From contig NZ_SGXD01000002.1 in the NCBI RefSeq assembly GCF_004216915.1, forward strand, positions 1,084,055 to 1,148,054: a stretch of DNA of 64,000 nt, in the 5' to 3' direction. This document shows, piece after piece, positions 8,145 to 18,000 of this stretch. The notes below the pieces were generated by a model. The model saw only the letters and a program-made list of their open reading frames with translations. It did no database searches and was not told where the DNA came from. The translations under genes and the position numbers were made by a program. Positions within the stretch are counted from its first letter, which is position 1; every line of letters starts with the position of its first letter. Source of the stretch: Motilibacter rhizosphaerae. Its GTDB lineage: Bacteria; Actinomycetota; Actinomycetes; Motilibacterales; Motilibacteraceae.

Positions 8145-10004
8145 CTACTCGACCGTGACGGACTTGGCCAGGTTGCGCGGCTGGTCGACGTCGAGGCCCT
8201 TGGCCAGCGCGAGCTCGCAGGCGAAGACCTGCAGCGGGACGGTGGCGACGAGCGGCGCGAGCAGCGTGGCGGTCTGCGGGACCCGGATGATCGAGTCGGC
8301 GTAGGGCTCGACCGCTGTGTCGCCCTCCTCCGCGATGACGATCGTGCGGGCGCCGCGGGCGCGGACCTCCTGGATGTTGCTGACGATCTTGTCGTGCAGC
8401 ACCGAGCGCCCGCGCGGCGACGGGACGACGACGATGACGGGGAGGCCCTGCTCGATGAGGGCGATCGGCCCGTGCTTGAGCTCGCCGGCGGCGAAGGCCT
8501 CGGCGTGCATGTAGGCGAGCTCCTTGAGCTTGAGCGCGCCCTCGAGCGCGACCGGGTAGCCGACGTGACGGCCGAGGAAGAGCACGGCCTTGCAGCCGGC
8601 GAGCGAGCGTGCGAGCTCGCGGACGGGCTCCACGGTGTCGAGCACGGTGTCGATGTGCTCGGGCATGTCGGAGAGCTCGCGGACGACGGCGGAGACCTCG
8701 TCGGCGTACATCGTGCCGCGCACGCGGGCGAGGAAGAGCCCGAGCAGGTAGCAGGCGACGACCTGGGTGATGAAGGTCTTGGTCGCGGCGACCCCCACCT
8801 CGGGGCCCGCGTGGGTGTAGAGGACGGCGTCGGACTCGCGGGCGATGGTCGAGCCGTTGCTGTTGGTGATCGCGACGACGCGGGCCTTCTGCTTGCGCGC
8901 GTGCCGCACGGCCATGAGCGTGTCCATGCTCTCGCCGGACTGCGAGATGGCGACGACGAGCGTGTCGCGGTCGACGATCGGGTCGCGGTAGCGGAACTCG
9001 CTCGCGACCTCGACCTCGACGGGCACGCGGGTCCAGTGCTCGATGGCGTACTTCGCGATGAGCCCGGCGTGGTAGCTCGTGCCGCACGCGATGACGATGA
9101 CCTTGTCGACGGAGCGCAGGTCCTCGTCGGACAGGCGGACCTCGTCGAGCTGCAGCGAGCCCCCGTCGTGGCGGCCGATGAGCGTGTCGGCGACGGCCTT
9201 GGGCTGCTCGGCGATCTCCTTGAGCATGAAGTACGGGTAGCCGCCCTTCTCCGCGGCCGCGGCGTCCCAGGTGACCTCGAACTCCTTGGGCGTGACCTCC
9301 TCGCCGTCGAAGTCGGTGACGGTGATGCGGTCGGCGCGCAGCTCCACGACCTGGCTGTCGGCGACCTCGATCGCGTGCCGGGTGTGGGCGATGAAGGCGG
9401 CGACGTCGGAGGCCAGGAAGTTCTCCCCGTCACCGCGCCCGACGACGAGCGGGCTGTTGCGCCGCGCCGCCACGACGACGCCGGGCGCCGAAGCGTGCGT
9501 GAGCACGAGGGTGAAGGCGCCGTGCAGCCGGCGGCAGGTGCGCCGCAGCGCCTCGGCGAGGTCGGGGGCGCCGGCCTCCTCGAGCGCGGACCACTCCTCG
9601 GCCACCAGGTGGGCGACGACCTCGGTGTCGGTCTCGGAGACCAGCTCGTGGCCGCGCGACTCGAGCTCGGAGCGCAGCGCGGCGAAGTTCTCGATGATCC
9701 CGTTGTGGATGACCGCGACGCTGCCGGTGTCGTCGAGGTGCGGGTGGGCGTTGCGGTCGTTGGGCGCGCCGTGCGTCGCCCAGCGGGTGTGGCCCATGCC
9801 GGTCGTGCTGGCGGGGAGCGGCGACTCGGCCAGGGCGGCCTCGAGGTTGGCCAGCTTGCCCGCGCGCTTGCGGGTGACGAGCTTGCCGTCCGCGACCAGC
9901 GCGACGCCGGCGGAGTCGTAGCCGCGGTACTCCAGGCGGCGCAGGCCCGCCACCACGACGTCCAGTGCCGACTGCTTCCCGACGTAGCCCACGATGCCGC
10001 ACAT
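8145..10004 (-). CDS. glmS: Glutamine--fructose-6-phosphate aminotransferase
   Basis: A 619-residue cytoplasmic enzyme making glucosamine-6-phosphate from fructose-6-phosphate and glutamine, the first step to UDP-GlcNAc. The Ntn glutaminase domain begins with the catalytic Cys2 (MCGIVGYVG) and has the GHTRWATHG glutamine-binding segment. Two SIS sugar-isomerase domains follow ([17 protein letters not shown], about residues 285-620), ending in the usual C-terminal KSVTVE. The start must be this ATG because Cys2 has to become N-terminal. A TANNNT -10 box ends 7 bp before the ATG, suggesting a leaderless transcript. No glmS-ribozyme sequence is seen upstream, as expected in actinobacteria. It works with GlmM, encoded nearby. 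Confidence 0.97.
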   Translation of the reverse strand: MCGIVGYVGKQSALDVVVAGLRRLEYRGYDSAGVALVADGKLVTRKRAGKLANLEAALAESPLPASTTGMGHTRWATHGAPNDRNAHPHLDDTGSVAVIHNGIIENFAALRSELESRGHELVSETDTEVVAHLVAEEWSALEEAGAPDLAEALRRTCRRLHGAFTLVLTHASAPGVVVAARRNSPLVVGRGDGENFLASDVAAFIAHTRHAIEVADSQVVELRADRITVTDFDGEEVTPKEFEVTWDAAAAEKGGYPYFMLKEIAEQPKAVADTLIGRHDGGSLQLDEVRLSDEDLRSVDKVIVIACGTSYHAGLIAKYAIEHWTRVPVEVEVASEFRYRDPIVDRDTLVVAISQSGESMDTLMAVRHARKQKARVVAITNSNGSTIARESDAVLYTHAGPEVGVAATKTFITQVVACYLLGLFLARVRGTMYADEVSAVVRELSDMPEHIDTVLDTVEPVRELARSLAGCKAVLFLGRHVGYPVALEGALKLKELAYMHAEAFAAGELKHGPIALIEQGLPVIVVVPSPRGRSVLHDKIVSNIQEVRARGARTIVIAEEGDTAVEPYADSIIRVPQTATLLAPLVATVPLQVFACELALAKGLDVDQPRNLAKSVTVE

Positions 10005-10011
10005 GCCGTCC

Positions 10012-10017
10012 AGGCTA
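10012..10017 (-). promoter_or_regulatory. -10 element giving a leaderless glmS transcript
   Basis: TAGCCT on the minus strand fits TANNNT and ends 7 bp before the glmS ATG. Immediately upstream CCTCCTG (10021-10027) and CAGGAGG (10042-10048) form an inverted repeat covering the -35 area, which could be an operator or hairpin. No clear -35 hexamer. Confidence 0.45.
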
Positions 10018-10060
10018 GGGCCTCCTGCTGGCAGCGGCGGCCAGGAGGCGCCGTACGGCG

Positions 10061-12373
10061 CTATCCGGCGGTGCGGGCGGCGGGCCGCCGTGCCGCGCGC
10101 CACAGCCGCTCGGCCTCGTCGGCGGGCAGCGGGCGCGCGAACAGGTAGCCCTGCAGGACGTCGACGCCGCTCGCCACGAGCCGGTCGCGCTGGGACGCGG
10201 TCTCGACGCCCTCCGCGATGACCTGCAGGTCGCAGGCGTGCGCGAGGTCGACCAGCGCGCCGACGACCCGGGAGCTGCGGCCATCGGCGATCGGGTCGAC
10301 GAGCTCCTTGGCGATCTTGAGCACGTCGGCGGGCAGCGTCTCGAGGTACGCGAGGGCGGAGTAACCGGTGCCGAAGTCGTCGAGCGCGACCCGCACCCCG
10401 GCCTCCCGCACCTCCGCGAGCCGCCCGCGGACGCCGGGGTCGGCCGCCGCGGTCTCCTCGGTCACCTCCAGCAGCAGCGCCGGGGCGGGGACGTCGTGGT
10501 GCGCGAGCTCGGCGAGGACCTCCTCGACGATCCCGGGGCTGCGCCAGGTGCGGACCGAGACGTTGACCGAGACGTGCAGGTCCTCCCCGCCCGCCTGGTC
10601 GCGCCAGCGGGCGAGCTGGGCGACCGCGCGGCGCAGCACCTGGCGGTCCAGGGCCGGCATGAGCCCGGCCGCGTGCGCCGCGGGGAGGAACTCGCCCGGG
10701 GGGACCAGGACGCCGTCGCGGCGCCAGCGGACGAGCGCCTCGAAGCCCGCCACGTGCCCGTCCGCCGCGAGGACCAGGGGCTGGTAGTGCACCTCGAGCT
10801 CGTCGGCCTCGAGGGCGTGCTCGAGCCGTGCGGCGAGCAGCGGGCGCAGGTGCAGCCGGGCGCCGTCGAGCTCCGGGGAGTGCGCGACGCACCGCCCGCC
10901 GCCGTCGTTCTTGGCCAGGGCCAGCGCGGCGTCGGCGGCGCCGAGCAGGGCGTCGACGGTCGACTCCCCCGGCTGGGCACCGGCGGTGCCCACGCTGGCC
11001 CGGATCCACAGCTCCTGGGTGCTGCCGTCGGGCACGGGGACGGCGAAGGGGCGGCGCACCGCCTCGAGCAGGCGCTCGGCCAGGGCCGCGACCTCCGCCT
11101 CGTCGGCGCCGCCCACGAGCAGCGCGAACTCGTCCCCTGCGATGCGGGCGAGCAGGCTGCCCTCGGGCGCGACCTCCCGCAGCCGTGCGGCCAGGCGGAC
11201 GAGCAGCCCGTCACCGGCCGAGGGGCCGACGAGGTCGTTGACGCCGGAGAAGCCGTCGAGGTCGAGGCGCAGCACGGCGACCCGCCGGCCGGTGGCGCCC
11301 TCGTCGTCCAGGGCGTGCTCGAGGCGCCGGACGAGCGCGCCGCGGTTGGCGAGCCCGGTCAGCGCGTCGTGCAGCGTGCTGTGGGCCAGCTGCGCCGAGC
11401 TGGTCTCGTACGCCCGGAGCACGGTCACCGTGCGCAGCAGGACCAGGGCGAGGACCACGACCGTGCTGCCCGCGACGAGCCGGGCGCGGGTGGTGTCGGG
11501 GCTGCCGACGCAGAGCAGGGCCGGCCCGACCGCGCCGCAGACGAGCACGACCGCGAGCCGGCGGGCCGTCACCACGCGCAGCGGCGCGGAGGCCCGCTGC
11601 TGCCCCCGCTGCGGGTGGAGCACGGCGGCCGCCCCGAGGACGTACGTCGCGAGCCAGGCGCAGTCGACCCACCCGCCCTCCGCGTACGTGCCGGCGGCGT
11701 CCTGCAGCGCGAAGCCGACGTCGGCCGCGAGCTGGCAGCACAGCGCGCCGCCCAGCAGCAGCACGGGGCGCCCCTGCCCGCCGCCCTCGAAGCCGAGCCG
11801 GGCGAGGGCCGCCAGGATGACGAGGTCGAGGACGGGGTACGCGACGCTGACGCACCAGGCGAGCCGGTGCTCGGTCCCCTCGGCGGCGGTGGGTCCGAGG
11901 ACGTACTGCCAGCTCAGCAGGGCTCCGGCGAGCGCGACGACGCCGACCTCGGCGAGGGGCGAGCGGCCCCGCTCGTGGGCCCGGCCGCGCGCCGCGCGCC
12001 GCCCGAGCGACACGGCGGCCGCGAGCAGCGCGCCCGTGCCGCCGAGGAAGAACGCGTCGCCGACCGAGGGGAACGGCTCGTCCCCGATGACGATGTCGTG
12101 CCAGCTCCAGACGAACTCCCCGGCGCTCTGCAGGGCGAGCCCCCCGACGACGAGCGCCCAGGGGAGCAGGTCGGCCCCGCGCCGGCGCGCGAGCGCGGCT
12201 GCGCCGACGGCGACCGACAGGACCGTGACCGCGTCGAAGTGCAGGTCGCTGGCGGTGGTCCCGTGCTCCAGGGGCAGGGCGGCGACGCAGGCCGCGCCGA
12301 GCACGAGCCAGACCAGCCAGACCAGGGCCGCTCCTCGCCGCTCCGCGGGAGCGGAGGCGGGGCGGCGGTTCAC
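10061..12373 (-). CDS. Membrane-bound GGDEF-EAL cyclic-di-GMP protein
   Basis: A 770-residue protein. The first ~320 residues contain about nine hydrophobic helices, followed by a short coiled linker, a GGDEF domain (about 335-495) and an EAL domain (about 515-765). The cyclase signature reads AGDEF (412-416) instead of GGDEF. The EAL domain keeps FEALVRW (Glu545), VNVSVR, EVTEE, DDFGTGYS (Asp665, Asp666), Lys686, AEGVET and QGYLF. The Asp usually found two residues after that Lys is Ala688. It probably acts as a c-di-GMP phosphodiesterase whose GGDEF domain is regulatory or weak, but both activities remain possible. The GTG start follows GGGGAC by 5 bp. It sits alone between glmM and glmS. 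Confidence 0.88.
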   Translation of the reverse strand: MNRRPASAPAERRGAALVWLVWLVLGAACVAALPLEHGTTASDLHFDAVTVLSVAVGAAALARRRGADLLPWALVVGGLALQSAGEFVWSWHDIVIGDEPFPSVGDAFFLGGTGALLAAAVSLGRRAARGRAHERGRSPLAEVGVVALAGALLSWQYVLGPTAAEGTEHRLAWCVSVAYPVLDLVILAALARLGFEGGGQGRPVLLLGGALCCQLAADVGFALQDAAGTYAEGGWVDCAWLATYVLGAAAVLHPQRGQQRASAPLRVVTARRLAVVLVCGAVGPALLCVGSPDTTRARLVAGSTVVVLALVLLRTVTVLRAYETSSAQLAHSTLHDALTGLANRGALVRRLEHALDDEGATGRRVAVLRLDLDGFSGVNDLVGPSAGDGLLVRLAARLREVAPEGSLLARIAGDEFALLVGGADEAEVAALAERLLEAVRRPFAVPVPDGSTQELWIRASVGTAGAQPGESTVDALLGAADAALALAKNDGGGRCVAHSPELDGARLHLRPLLAARLEHALEADELEVHYQPLVLAADGHVAGFEALVRWRRDGVLVPPGEFLPAAHAAGLMPALDRQVLRRAVAQLARWRDQAGGEDLHVSVNVSVRTWRSPGIVEEVLAELAHHDVPAPALLLEVTEETAAADPGVRGRLAEVREAGVRVALDDFGTGYSALAYLETLPADVLKIAKELVDPIADGRSSRVVGALVDLAHACDLQVIAEGVETASQRDRLVASGVDVLQGYLFARPLPADEAERLWRAARRPAARTAG

Positions 12374-12431
12374 GCGTCCCCATCGGCAGGGCAGGCGCCC
12401 GACCTGAGGACGCGGAGGGAGGACGACCGCG

Positions 12432-13808
12432 TCAGGACGACGCGGCGAGCGCGAGCCGCTCGCGGACGACGCCGGCCAGCCGGTCGGCGACGGCCTGCGC
12501 CTGCGCGGTGGTCGGGGCCTCGACCATGACGCGCACGAGCGGCTCGGTGCCGCTGGGCCGGAGCAGCACGCGGCCGCGCTCGCCCAGCTCGGCCTCCGCG
12601 GCGGCGACCGCCGCCTGCAGCTCGGCGTCCGAGCCGGCCCGCGCCTTGTCCACGCCGTCGACGTTGACGAGCACCTGCGGCAGCCGGTCGACGACGGCGG
12701 CGAGCTTGGCGAGCGGCTCGCCCGTGCGCGCCATGCGGCCGAGCAGGTGGACCGCGGTGAGGACGCCGTCGCCCGTCGTCGCCGCCGAGGCGAGGACGAC
12801 GTGGCCGGACTGCTCGCCGCCGAGGACGAAGCCGCCCTCGCGCATCGCCTCGAGCACGTAGCGGTCGCCCACCCGGGTCTCGACGACGCGCAGGCCCTCG
12901 CGGGCCATGGCGATCTTGAAGCCGAGGTTGGCCATGACGGTGGTGACGACGACGTCCGCGGCGAGCTCGCCGGCGTCGCGCAGGGCCAGGGCCAGGACCG
13001 CGAGGATCTGGTCCCCGTCGACGACCTCGCCGTCGGCGTCGACCGCGAGGCACCGGTCGGCGTCGCCGTCGTGGGCGATCCCGGCGTCGGCACCGTGCTC
13101 GCGCACGGCCGCGCGCAGCGGCTCGAGGTGCGTCGACCCGCAGCCGTCGTTGATGTTGAGCCCGTCGGGCTCGGCCCCGACCGTGACGACCTCGGCGCCG
13201 AGCCGGCGCAGCGCCTCGGGGGCAGCGGCGTACGCGGCCCCGTGGGCGCAGTCGACGACGACCTTGAGCCCGTCGAGGCGGGCGGGCGCGGAGGCCACGA
13301 GGTGCGCGACGTAGCGCTCGAGGGCGTCCTCGAGCAGGCGCACGCGGCCGACGTCGGCGCCGGTCGGGCGCGGCGCCTGCGCGCCGGCGAGCCGGGCCCG
13401 GTAGTCCGCCTCGACGGCGTCCTCGAGCTCGTCGGCCAGCTTGCGGCCGCCGGCGGCGAAGAACTTGATGCCGTTGTCGGGCATCGGGTTGTGGCTGGCC
13501 GAGAGCATGACGCCGAAGTCGGCGGAGAGCTCGGCCGTGAGGAACGCGACCGCCGGCGTGGGGACCACGCCGGCGTCGAGGACGTCCACGCCGGCGCTCG
13601 CGAGCCCGGCGACGACCGCGGCGGCGAGGAACTCCCCCGACGCGCGCGGGTCCCGGCCGACGACCGCAGTGGGTCGCCGGCCGGGAGCACGGGCAGGCAG
13701 CACGTGCGCCGCCGCCACCGAGAGGCCGAGCGCGAGCTCGGCCGTGAGCACGCCGTTGGCGAGCCCCCGGACCCCGTCGGTGCCGAACAGGCGGGTGCCG
13801 CTGCCCAC
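12432..13808 (-). CDS. glmM: Phosphoglucosamine mutase
   Basis: A 458-residue alpha-D-phosphohexomutase converting glucosamine-6-phosphate to glucosamine-1-phosphate, the step after GlmS on the route to UDP-GlcNAc. It has the four-domain family landmarks in order: LFGTDGVRG at the N-terminus, the phosphoserine loop [15 protein letters not shown] (about residue 105), the Mg-binding loop DGDADRC, the sugar loop GGEQSGH, and the phosphate-binding [12 protein letters not shown] near the C-terminus. The GTG start at 13808 comes 2 bp after the rpsI stop, so it is part of the rplM-rpsI-glmM unit common in actinobacteria. Confidence 0.96.
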   Translation of the reverse strand: MGSGTRLFGTDGVRGLANGVLTAELALGLSVAAAHVLPARAPGRRPTAVVGRDPRASGEFLAAAVVAGLASAGVDVLDAGVVPTPAVAFLTAELSADFGVMLSASHNPMPDNGIKFFAAGGRKLADELEDAVEADYRARLAGAQAPRPTGADVGRVRLLEDALERYVAHLVASAPARLDGLKVVVDCAHGAAYAAAPEALRRLGAEVVTVGAEPDGLNINDGCGSTHLEPLRAAVREHGADAGIAHDGDADRCLAVDADGEVVDGDQILAVLALALRDAGELAADVVVTTVMANLGFKIAMAREGLRVVETRVGDRYVLEAMREGGFVLGGEQSGHVVLASAATTGDGVLTAVHLLGRMARTGEPLAKLAAVVDRLPQVLVNVDGVDKARAGSDAELQAAVAAAEAELGERGRVLLRPSGTEPLVRVMVEAPTTAQAQAVADRLAGVVRERLALAASS

Positions 13809-13810
13809 GA

Positions 13811-14311
13811 CTAGCGCTTGCTGTACTGCGGGGCCTTGCGGGCCTTCTTCAGGCCGTACTTCTTCCGCTCCTTGGCCCGCGCGTCGCGGGTGAGGAAGCC
13901 GGCCTTCTTCAGGCCCGGGCGGTTGGCCTCCGCGTCGACCTCGTTGAGGGCGCGCGCGATCCCGAGGCGGAGGGCGCCGGCCTGGCCGGAGACGCCGCCG
14001 CCGTGGAGCAGCGCGATGACGTCGTACGCGTCGTCGAGGCCCAGCGTCCGGAACGGCTCGTTGACCGCCTGCTGGTGCACCTTGTTGGGGAAGTAGTCCT
14101 CGAGCGTGCGCCCGTTGACCTTCCACTGCCCGGTGCCCGGCACGATGCGCACGCGGGCGACGGCCTCCTTGCGACGACCGGTCGCAGCGCCGGGGCCGGT
14201 GGCCGCCGGGCGTGGAGCCTGGGCGGCGCCGCCCTCGCTCTCGGTCGTGTAGTCGCCGACGAACTCCTCGTCGTCGATGTCGAGCGCGGGCTCGACGGTG
14301 GTCTCCGCCAC
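13811..14311 (-). CDS. rpsI: 30S ribosomal protein S9
   Basis: A 166-residue S9 (uS9). The conserved core starts at [17 protein letters not shown] (about residue 45) and ends in the basic tail [12 protein letters not shown], whose last Lys-Arg contacts P-site tRNA. The ~45-residue acidic N-terminal extension ([16 protein letters not shown]) is longer than in E. coli but common in actinobacteria. GTG start at 14311. It lies 50 bp after rplM, in the usual L13-S9 order. Confidence 0.96.
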   Translation of the reverse strand: MAETTVEPALDIDDEEFVGDYTTESEGGAAQAPRPAATGPGAATGRRKEAVARVRIVPGTGQWKVNGRTLEDYFPNKVHQQAVNEPFRTLGLDDAYDVIALLHGGGVSGQAGALRLGIARALNEVDAEANRPGLKKAGFLTRDARAKERKKYGLKKARKAPQYSKR

Positions 14312-14361
14312 GGTGCCTCTTCCTGGGGTTCTCTCGTGCTGGTCCAGCGGTCCGGGGAGGA

Positions 14362-14805
14362 CTACTGCGCGACCTGGGTGATCTCGAACGGCACGGGCGA
14401 CTGGCCCGCGTGCGGGTGCTCGGGGCCGGAGTAGACCTTGAGCTTCTTCAGCTGCTGGCGGCCCAGGCTGTTGTGCGGCAGCATCCCGCGCACGGCCTTC
14501 TCGACCGCCTTGCGGGGGTCCTTGTCGAGCAGCTCGTTGTACGGCGTGGCGCGCAGGCCGCCCGGGAAGCCCGAGTGGCGGTAGGCCAGCTTCTGGTCGC
14601 GCTTGTTGCCGGTGAGGGCCACCTTGCCGGCGTTGATCACCACGACGTAGTCGCCGGTGTCGATGTGCGGCGCGAAGACGGGCTTGTGCTTGCCCCGGAG
14701 CAGGCGCGCGACCTGGCTGGCAAGACGGCCGAGCACGACGTCGTTGGCGTCGATGACGTGCCACTGGCGCTGGACGTCGCCGGGCTTCGGGGTGAACGTA
14801 CGCAC
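14362..14805 (-). CDS. rplM: 50S ribosomal protein L13
   Basis: A 147-residue L13 (uL13), an early assembly protein binding 23S rRNA. Typical stretches are [34 protein letters not shown] and [22 protein letters not shown] start at 14805. It is first in the rplM-rpsI-glmM unit, driven by the strong promoter at 14911-14939 with a leader of about 100 nt. Confidence 0.96.
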   Translation of the reverse strand: MRTFTPKPGDVQRQWHVIDANDVVLGRLASQVARLLRGKHKPVFAPHIDTGDYVVVINAGKVALTGNKRDQKLAYRHSGFPGGLRATPYNELLDKDPRKAVEKAVRGMLPHNSLGRQQLKKLKVYSGPEHPHAGQSPVPFEITQVAQ

Positions 14806-14852
14806 GGTGCTGCCTTCGTCTCGGGTGACTCTCGCGGAATCAGGGTCTGTGC

Positions 14853-14870
14853 GGGTGCCTACGAGCACCC
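14853..14870 (-). promoter_or_regulatory. Hairpin in the rplM leader, possible L13 autoregulation site
   Basis: GGGTGC and GCACCC form a 6-bp stem with a 6-nt loop inside the predicted untranslated leader of rplM. In E. coli and Bacillus L13 binds its own mRNA leader; whether this hairpin plays that role is inference. Confidence 0.3.
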
Positions 14871-14910
14871 TCGGAGGAGGGGGCTCGGCCGACACGCACA
14901 ACGACGTGCC

Positions 14911-14939
14911 AGAGTACCGGGCCCGGGAGGGCGGGTCAA
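14911..14939 (-). promoter_or_regulatory. Housekeeping promoter of rplM-rpsI-glmM
   Basis: On the minus strand TTGACC (14934-14939) and TACTCT (14911-14916) are separated by exactly 17 bp, an excellent housekeeping-sigma promoter. Transcription should start near 14904. The rpsL promoter at 59330-59359 uses the same two hexamers. Confidence 0.8.
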
Positions 14940-14961
14940 AACCCGCGGCGGCCGGGAGCGC

Positions 14962-14994
14962 GGAGGGGGCGCACCCCCCGGGCGCGCCCCCTCC
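14962..14994 (-). terminator. GC hairpin downstream of the amylase-pullulanase gene
   Basis: Perfect 11-bp arms GGAGGGGGCGC (14962-14972) and GCGCCCCCTCC (14984-14994) with an 11-nt loop begin 23 bp after the stop at 15018. There is no U-tract, as in the other hairpins of this window. It also sits just upstream of the rplM -35 and may insulate that promoter. Confidence 0.6.
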
Positions 14995-15017
14995 CCACCG
15001 GCCTCCGCCGGTCGTGC

Positions 15018-18000
15018 TCAGCGCTGCACGAACACCGCCACGGTGCGCGCCGGGACGCTGAACGCCGACCCGCTCGCGCTCGCCGCCCTGACCACGGGGT
15101 CGCTGCCCGCCGCCTGCACCGGGCTGAGCGACCAGCCGGCACCCGCGCCGGGCACCGTCTGGACGGTGGCCGACGGCGTCGCGTTGAAGACGACGACCAT
15201 GCCCCTGAGCGCGGGGTCGACGTCCGGGCCGACGGTGTCGTCCAGGCGCATGACGATCACGCCGGGCGTGCCCGTCGCCGGGAACGACAGCTTCTGCTGG
15301 ACGAGCGCCGCCGTGCCGAGGTGGAGCAGCGGCGAGGTGGAGCGGATCCTCAGCAGCGACTCGGCCTGCGCCTTCGCCGAGAGGATGTCGGCCTTCGTCG
15401 GCTCGAGCGCGGGGTCCGCGAGCAGCGGCTGCATGTACGACCACTTCGCGCCGTTCGACGCCTTCGGGGGCAGCCCGCGGCCGAAGCCGTTGGTGGCGTA
15501 GGTCGGGTCCAGCACGTCGAACCAGTCGCCCGAGTCGAAGCTGTTGCTGTCGAACGACTTGCTCCGGAGCGTGTCGCCTCCCGCGTGCCAGAACGACACG
15601 CCCTGGCTGAGCGCGGTGGTCGCCAGGGCCAGGGTCTGCATCCGGACGCGGGCGGCCATCGGCGTGCTCTGCGGCAGCTTGTAGGCCAGCGCGTCGAACA
15701 GCGTCTCGTTGTCGTGGGCCTCGACGTACTGGACCCCCTCCTGCGGGTCGCTGGTGTAGCCGGCCGGCGAGCCGTTGTAGTCGACCTGCGCGCCCGTGAC
15801 CGTCTTCCCGCTCGAGCTGGTGAACGAGTAGTCCTTCAGGCTGCCCGACAGCCCCACCTTGACGAGGTCCTCGTCGTGGAGCAGCGCCGCCCGCTGCTGG
15901 TCCGCCGTCCCGTTGACGGCGTCCCCGTTCGGGTCGGTGTAGAGCCCGCTGGCGAAGCCCTGGATCCGGGGGTCGGCGTCGAAGGGGCCACCACCGCGTA
16001 CGCCGTCGCGGAGGCGGTCGTCGAACGTCCCGATGCCGGTGCCCGCCATGTTCGCCTGCGTCGCCTGCACGAACCGGGCGTCGTTCGCGACCTCGCCGAA
16101 GTTCCAGCCCTCGCCGTAGAGGTAGACGCGCTTCCCGTCCACCCCGTCCTTCGCCGGCGTCAGCGCGTCGAGCTTCCTGCGGAGGTCCACCATCAGCGCC
16201 TTGGGCTGGTGGCCCATGAGGTCGAAGCGGAAGCCGTCGACCTTGTACGCCGTGGCCCAGGTGAGCACCGAGTCCTCGAGCAGCTTGCCCGTCATGAGGT
16301 GCTCGGTCGCCGTGTTGGCGCAGCAGGTCGAGGTCTCGACCGCGCCACTGGCGTCGAGCCGGTGGTAGTAGCCCGGCACGATCCGGTCGAGGTCGTTCGT
16401 GCCCGCCTGCCCCGAGTCCGTCGTGTGGTTGTAGACGACGTCCATGACCGTCCGCAGGCCCACGCGGTTGAGCGCCGCGACCATGTCACGGAACTCCCGG
16501 GTGCGGCGCGCTCCGTCCGGGTCGGTCGCGTACGACCCCTCGGGCGTCGTGTAGTGCGCCGGGTCGTAGCCCCAGTTGAAGCCGTCCTTGCCGGCCACCG
16601 CCGTCACGCACGCCTGCTGCTGGTCGCTGTCCGGCGCGTACGACGCCAGGTCGCAGGCCGGCTGCTGCTGCTGGGCCTTGTCCTCCTCGACGCTCGAGAA
16701 GTCGAGCGCTGGCAGCAGGTGCACCGTGGTGAGCCCGCTGGTCGCCAGCTCCCGCAGGTGCTCCATGCCCGCACTACTCGTGTCGGCGAACGCCTCGTAC
16801 GTGCCGCGGTGCGCCGCCGGCACCGTCGGGTCGCTGATCGAGAAGTCCCTGATGTGCAGCTCGTAGATCGACTGGTCCTCCGGCTTCAGCAGCGGCGGCT
16901 TCACCAGCGAGTCCCAGCCCCGCGGCTCGAGCGACGCGTCGGCGAGGTCGACGAACAGGCTGCGGGTGCTGTCCTTCGACAGCCCGAGGGAGTACGGGTC
17001 GGTGACGACGTTGCTCTCGACCTTCCCGGTCTCGGGGACGAGGACGTGCACGTCGAAGAGGTAGTAGCTCCCCTTCCACGCGCTCGGCACCTTGCCGGTC
17101 CACACCCCGTCACCGTCGCGCACCAGCGCGAGGGTCGTGCTGGGTGCGCTGCTCGTTGCCGACGAGAAGACCTGCAGCTCGACCGACTTCGCCGTGGGCG
17201 CCCAGAGCGCGATGCTGCCGGAGCTCCCCTTCCAGGTCTGCCCGAGCGTGCGGCCCGCGGCGCTCCGGTAGACGTCGTCGATCACGCCGGAGGTCTGCAG
17301 ACCCGTGGCGTCGACCACGTGGCCGAGGTCGTCGAACCTCGCCACGGCCAGCTGACCGGTGAGGTACGCCTGCGCATCACTGGCGTGCCAGCCGTGCGGC
17401 AGCCGGAGGACGTCGTAGCCCGCCAGGAACGGGAACGCCGCCTTCTGCGCCGCGCTCAGCCCCGCCGGGTCGTACGTCAGGCCGACCGAGGTGCCGCCCG
17501 GCAGATCGGTGTCGTCGACGCCGAGCCCGCCGTCCGGCGCGGTGTAGAGCCGGAACGAGCTCAGCTGCGGGTCGTCGCCGGCCTTCCAGGCGATCGTGTC
17601 CCGGTCGATCCAGTACGCCTTCTGCCTCGTCAGGTCCGGCTTGGCGGCCGCGCTGGCCGTGGTCACGGTCAGGACGTGGCTCTTGCCGTCGTACGAGAAC
17701 GTCGTGCGGAGACCGTCAGCGGCGACGGTGAAGGGGATGTTCGCCCCGCCGGCCGTCCCTCCGGCGCCGTAGTCCTCGTCCCACCCCAGGCCCACGGTGG
17801 CCTTGGTCTCGTAGCTGCCCGCGGGGATCGACGTCGTCGAGTACGTGTAGGTCCCGTCTCCGTCGGGGTCCTGCAGCCAGGAGCGCAGGCAGTCGGGCGA
17901 CCAGTCCGCCGTGCAGCCGAGCTCGCTCTGGAAGCTGCCGGCGGCGGTGACGATCGGGCTGGAGACGTCGTCGGTGACCCAGTGGGTCCGGGTGTCGTAG

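Noticed and set aside
8145..10060. glmS ribozyme upstream of glmS
   Set aside because: The gap to the next gene is 56 bp, too short, and a -10 box lies 7 bp before the ATG.
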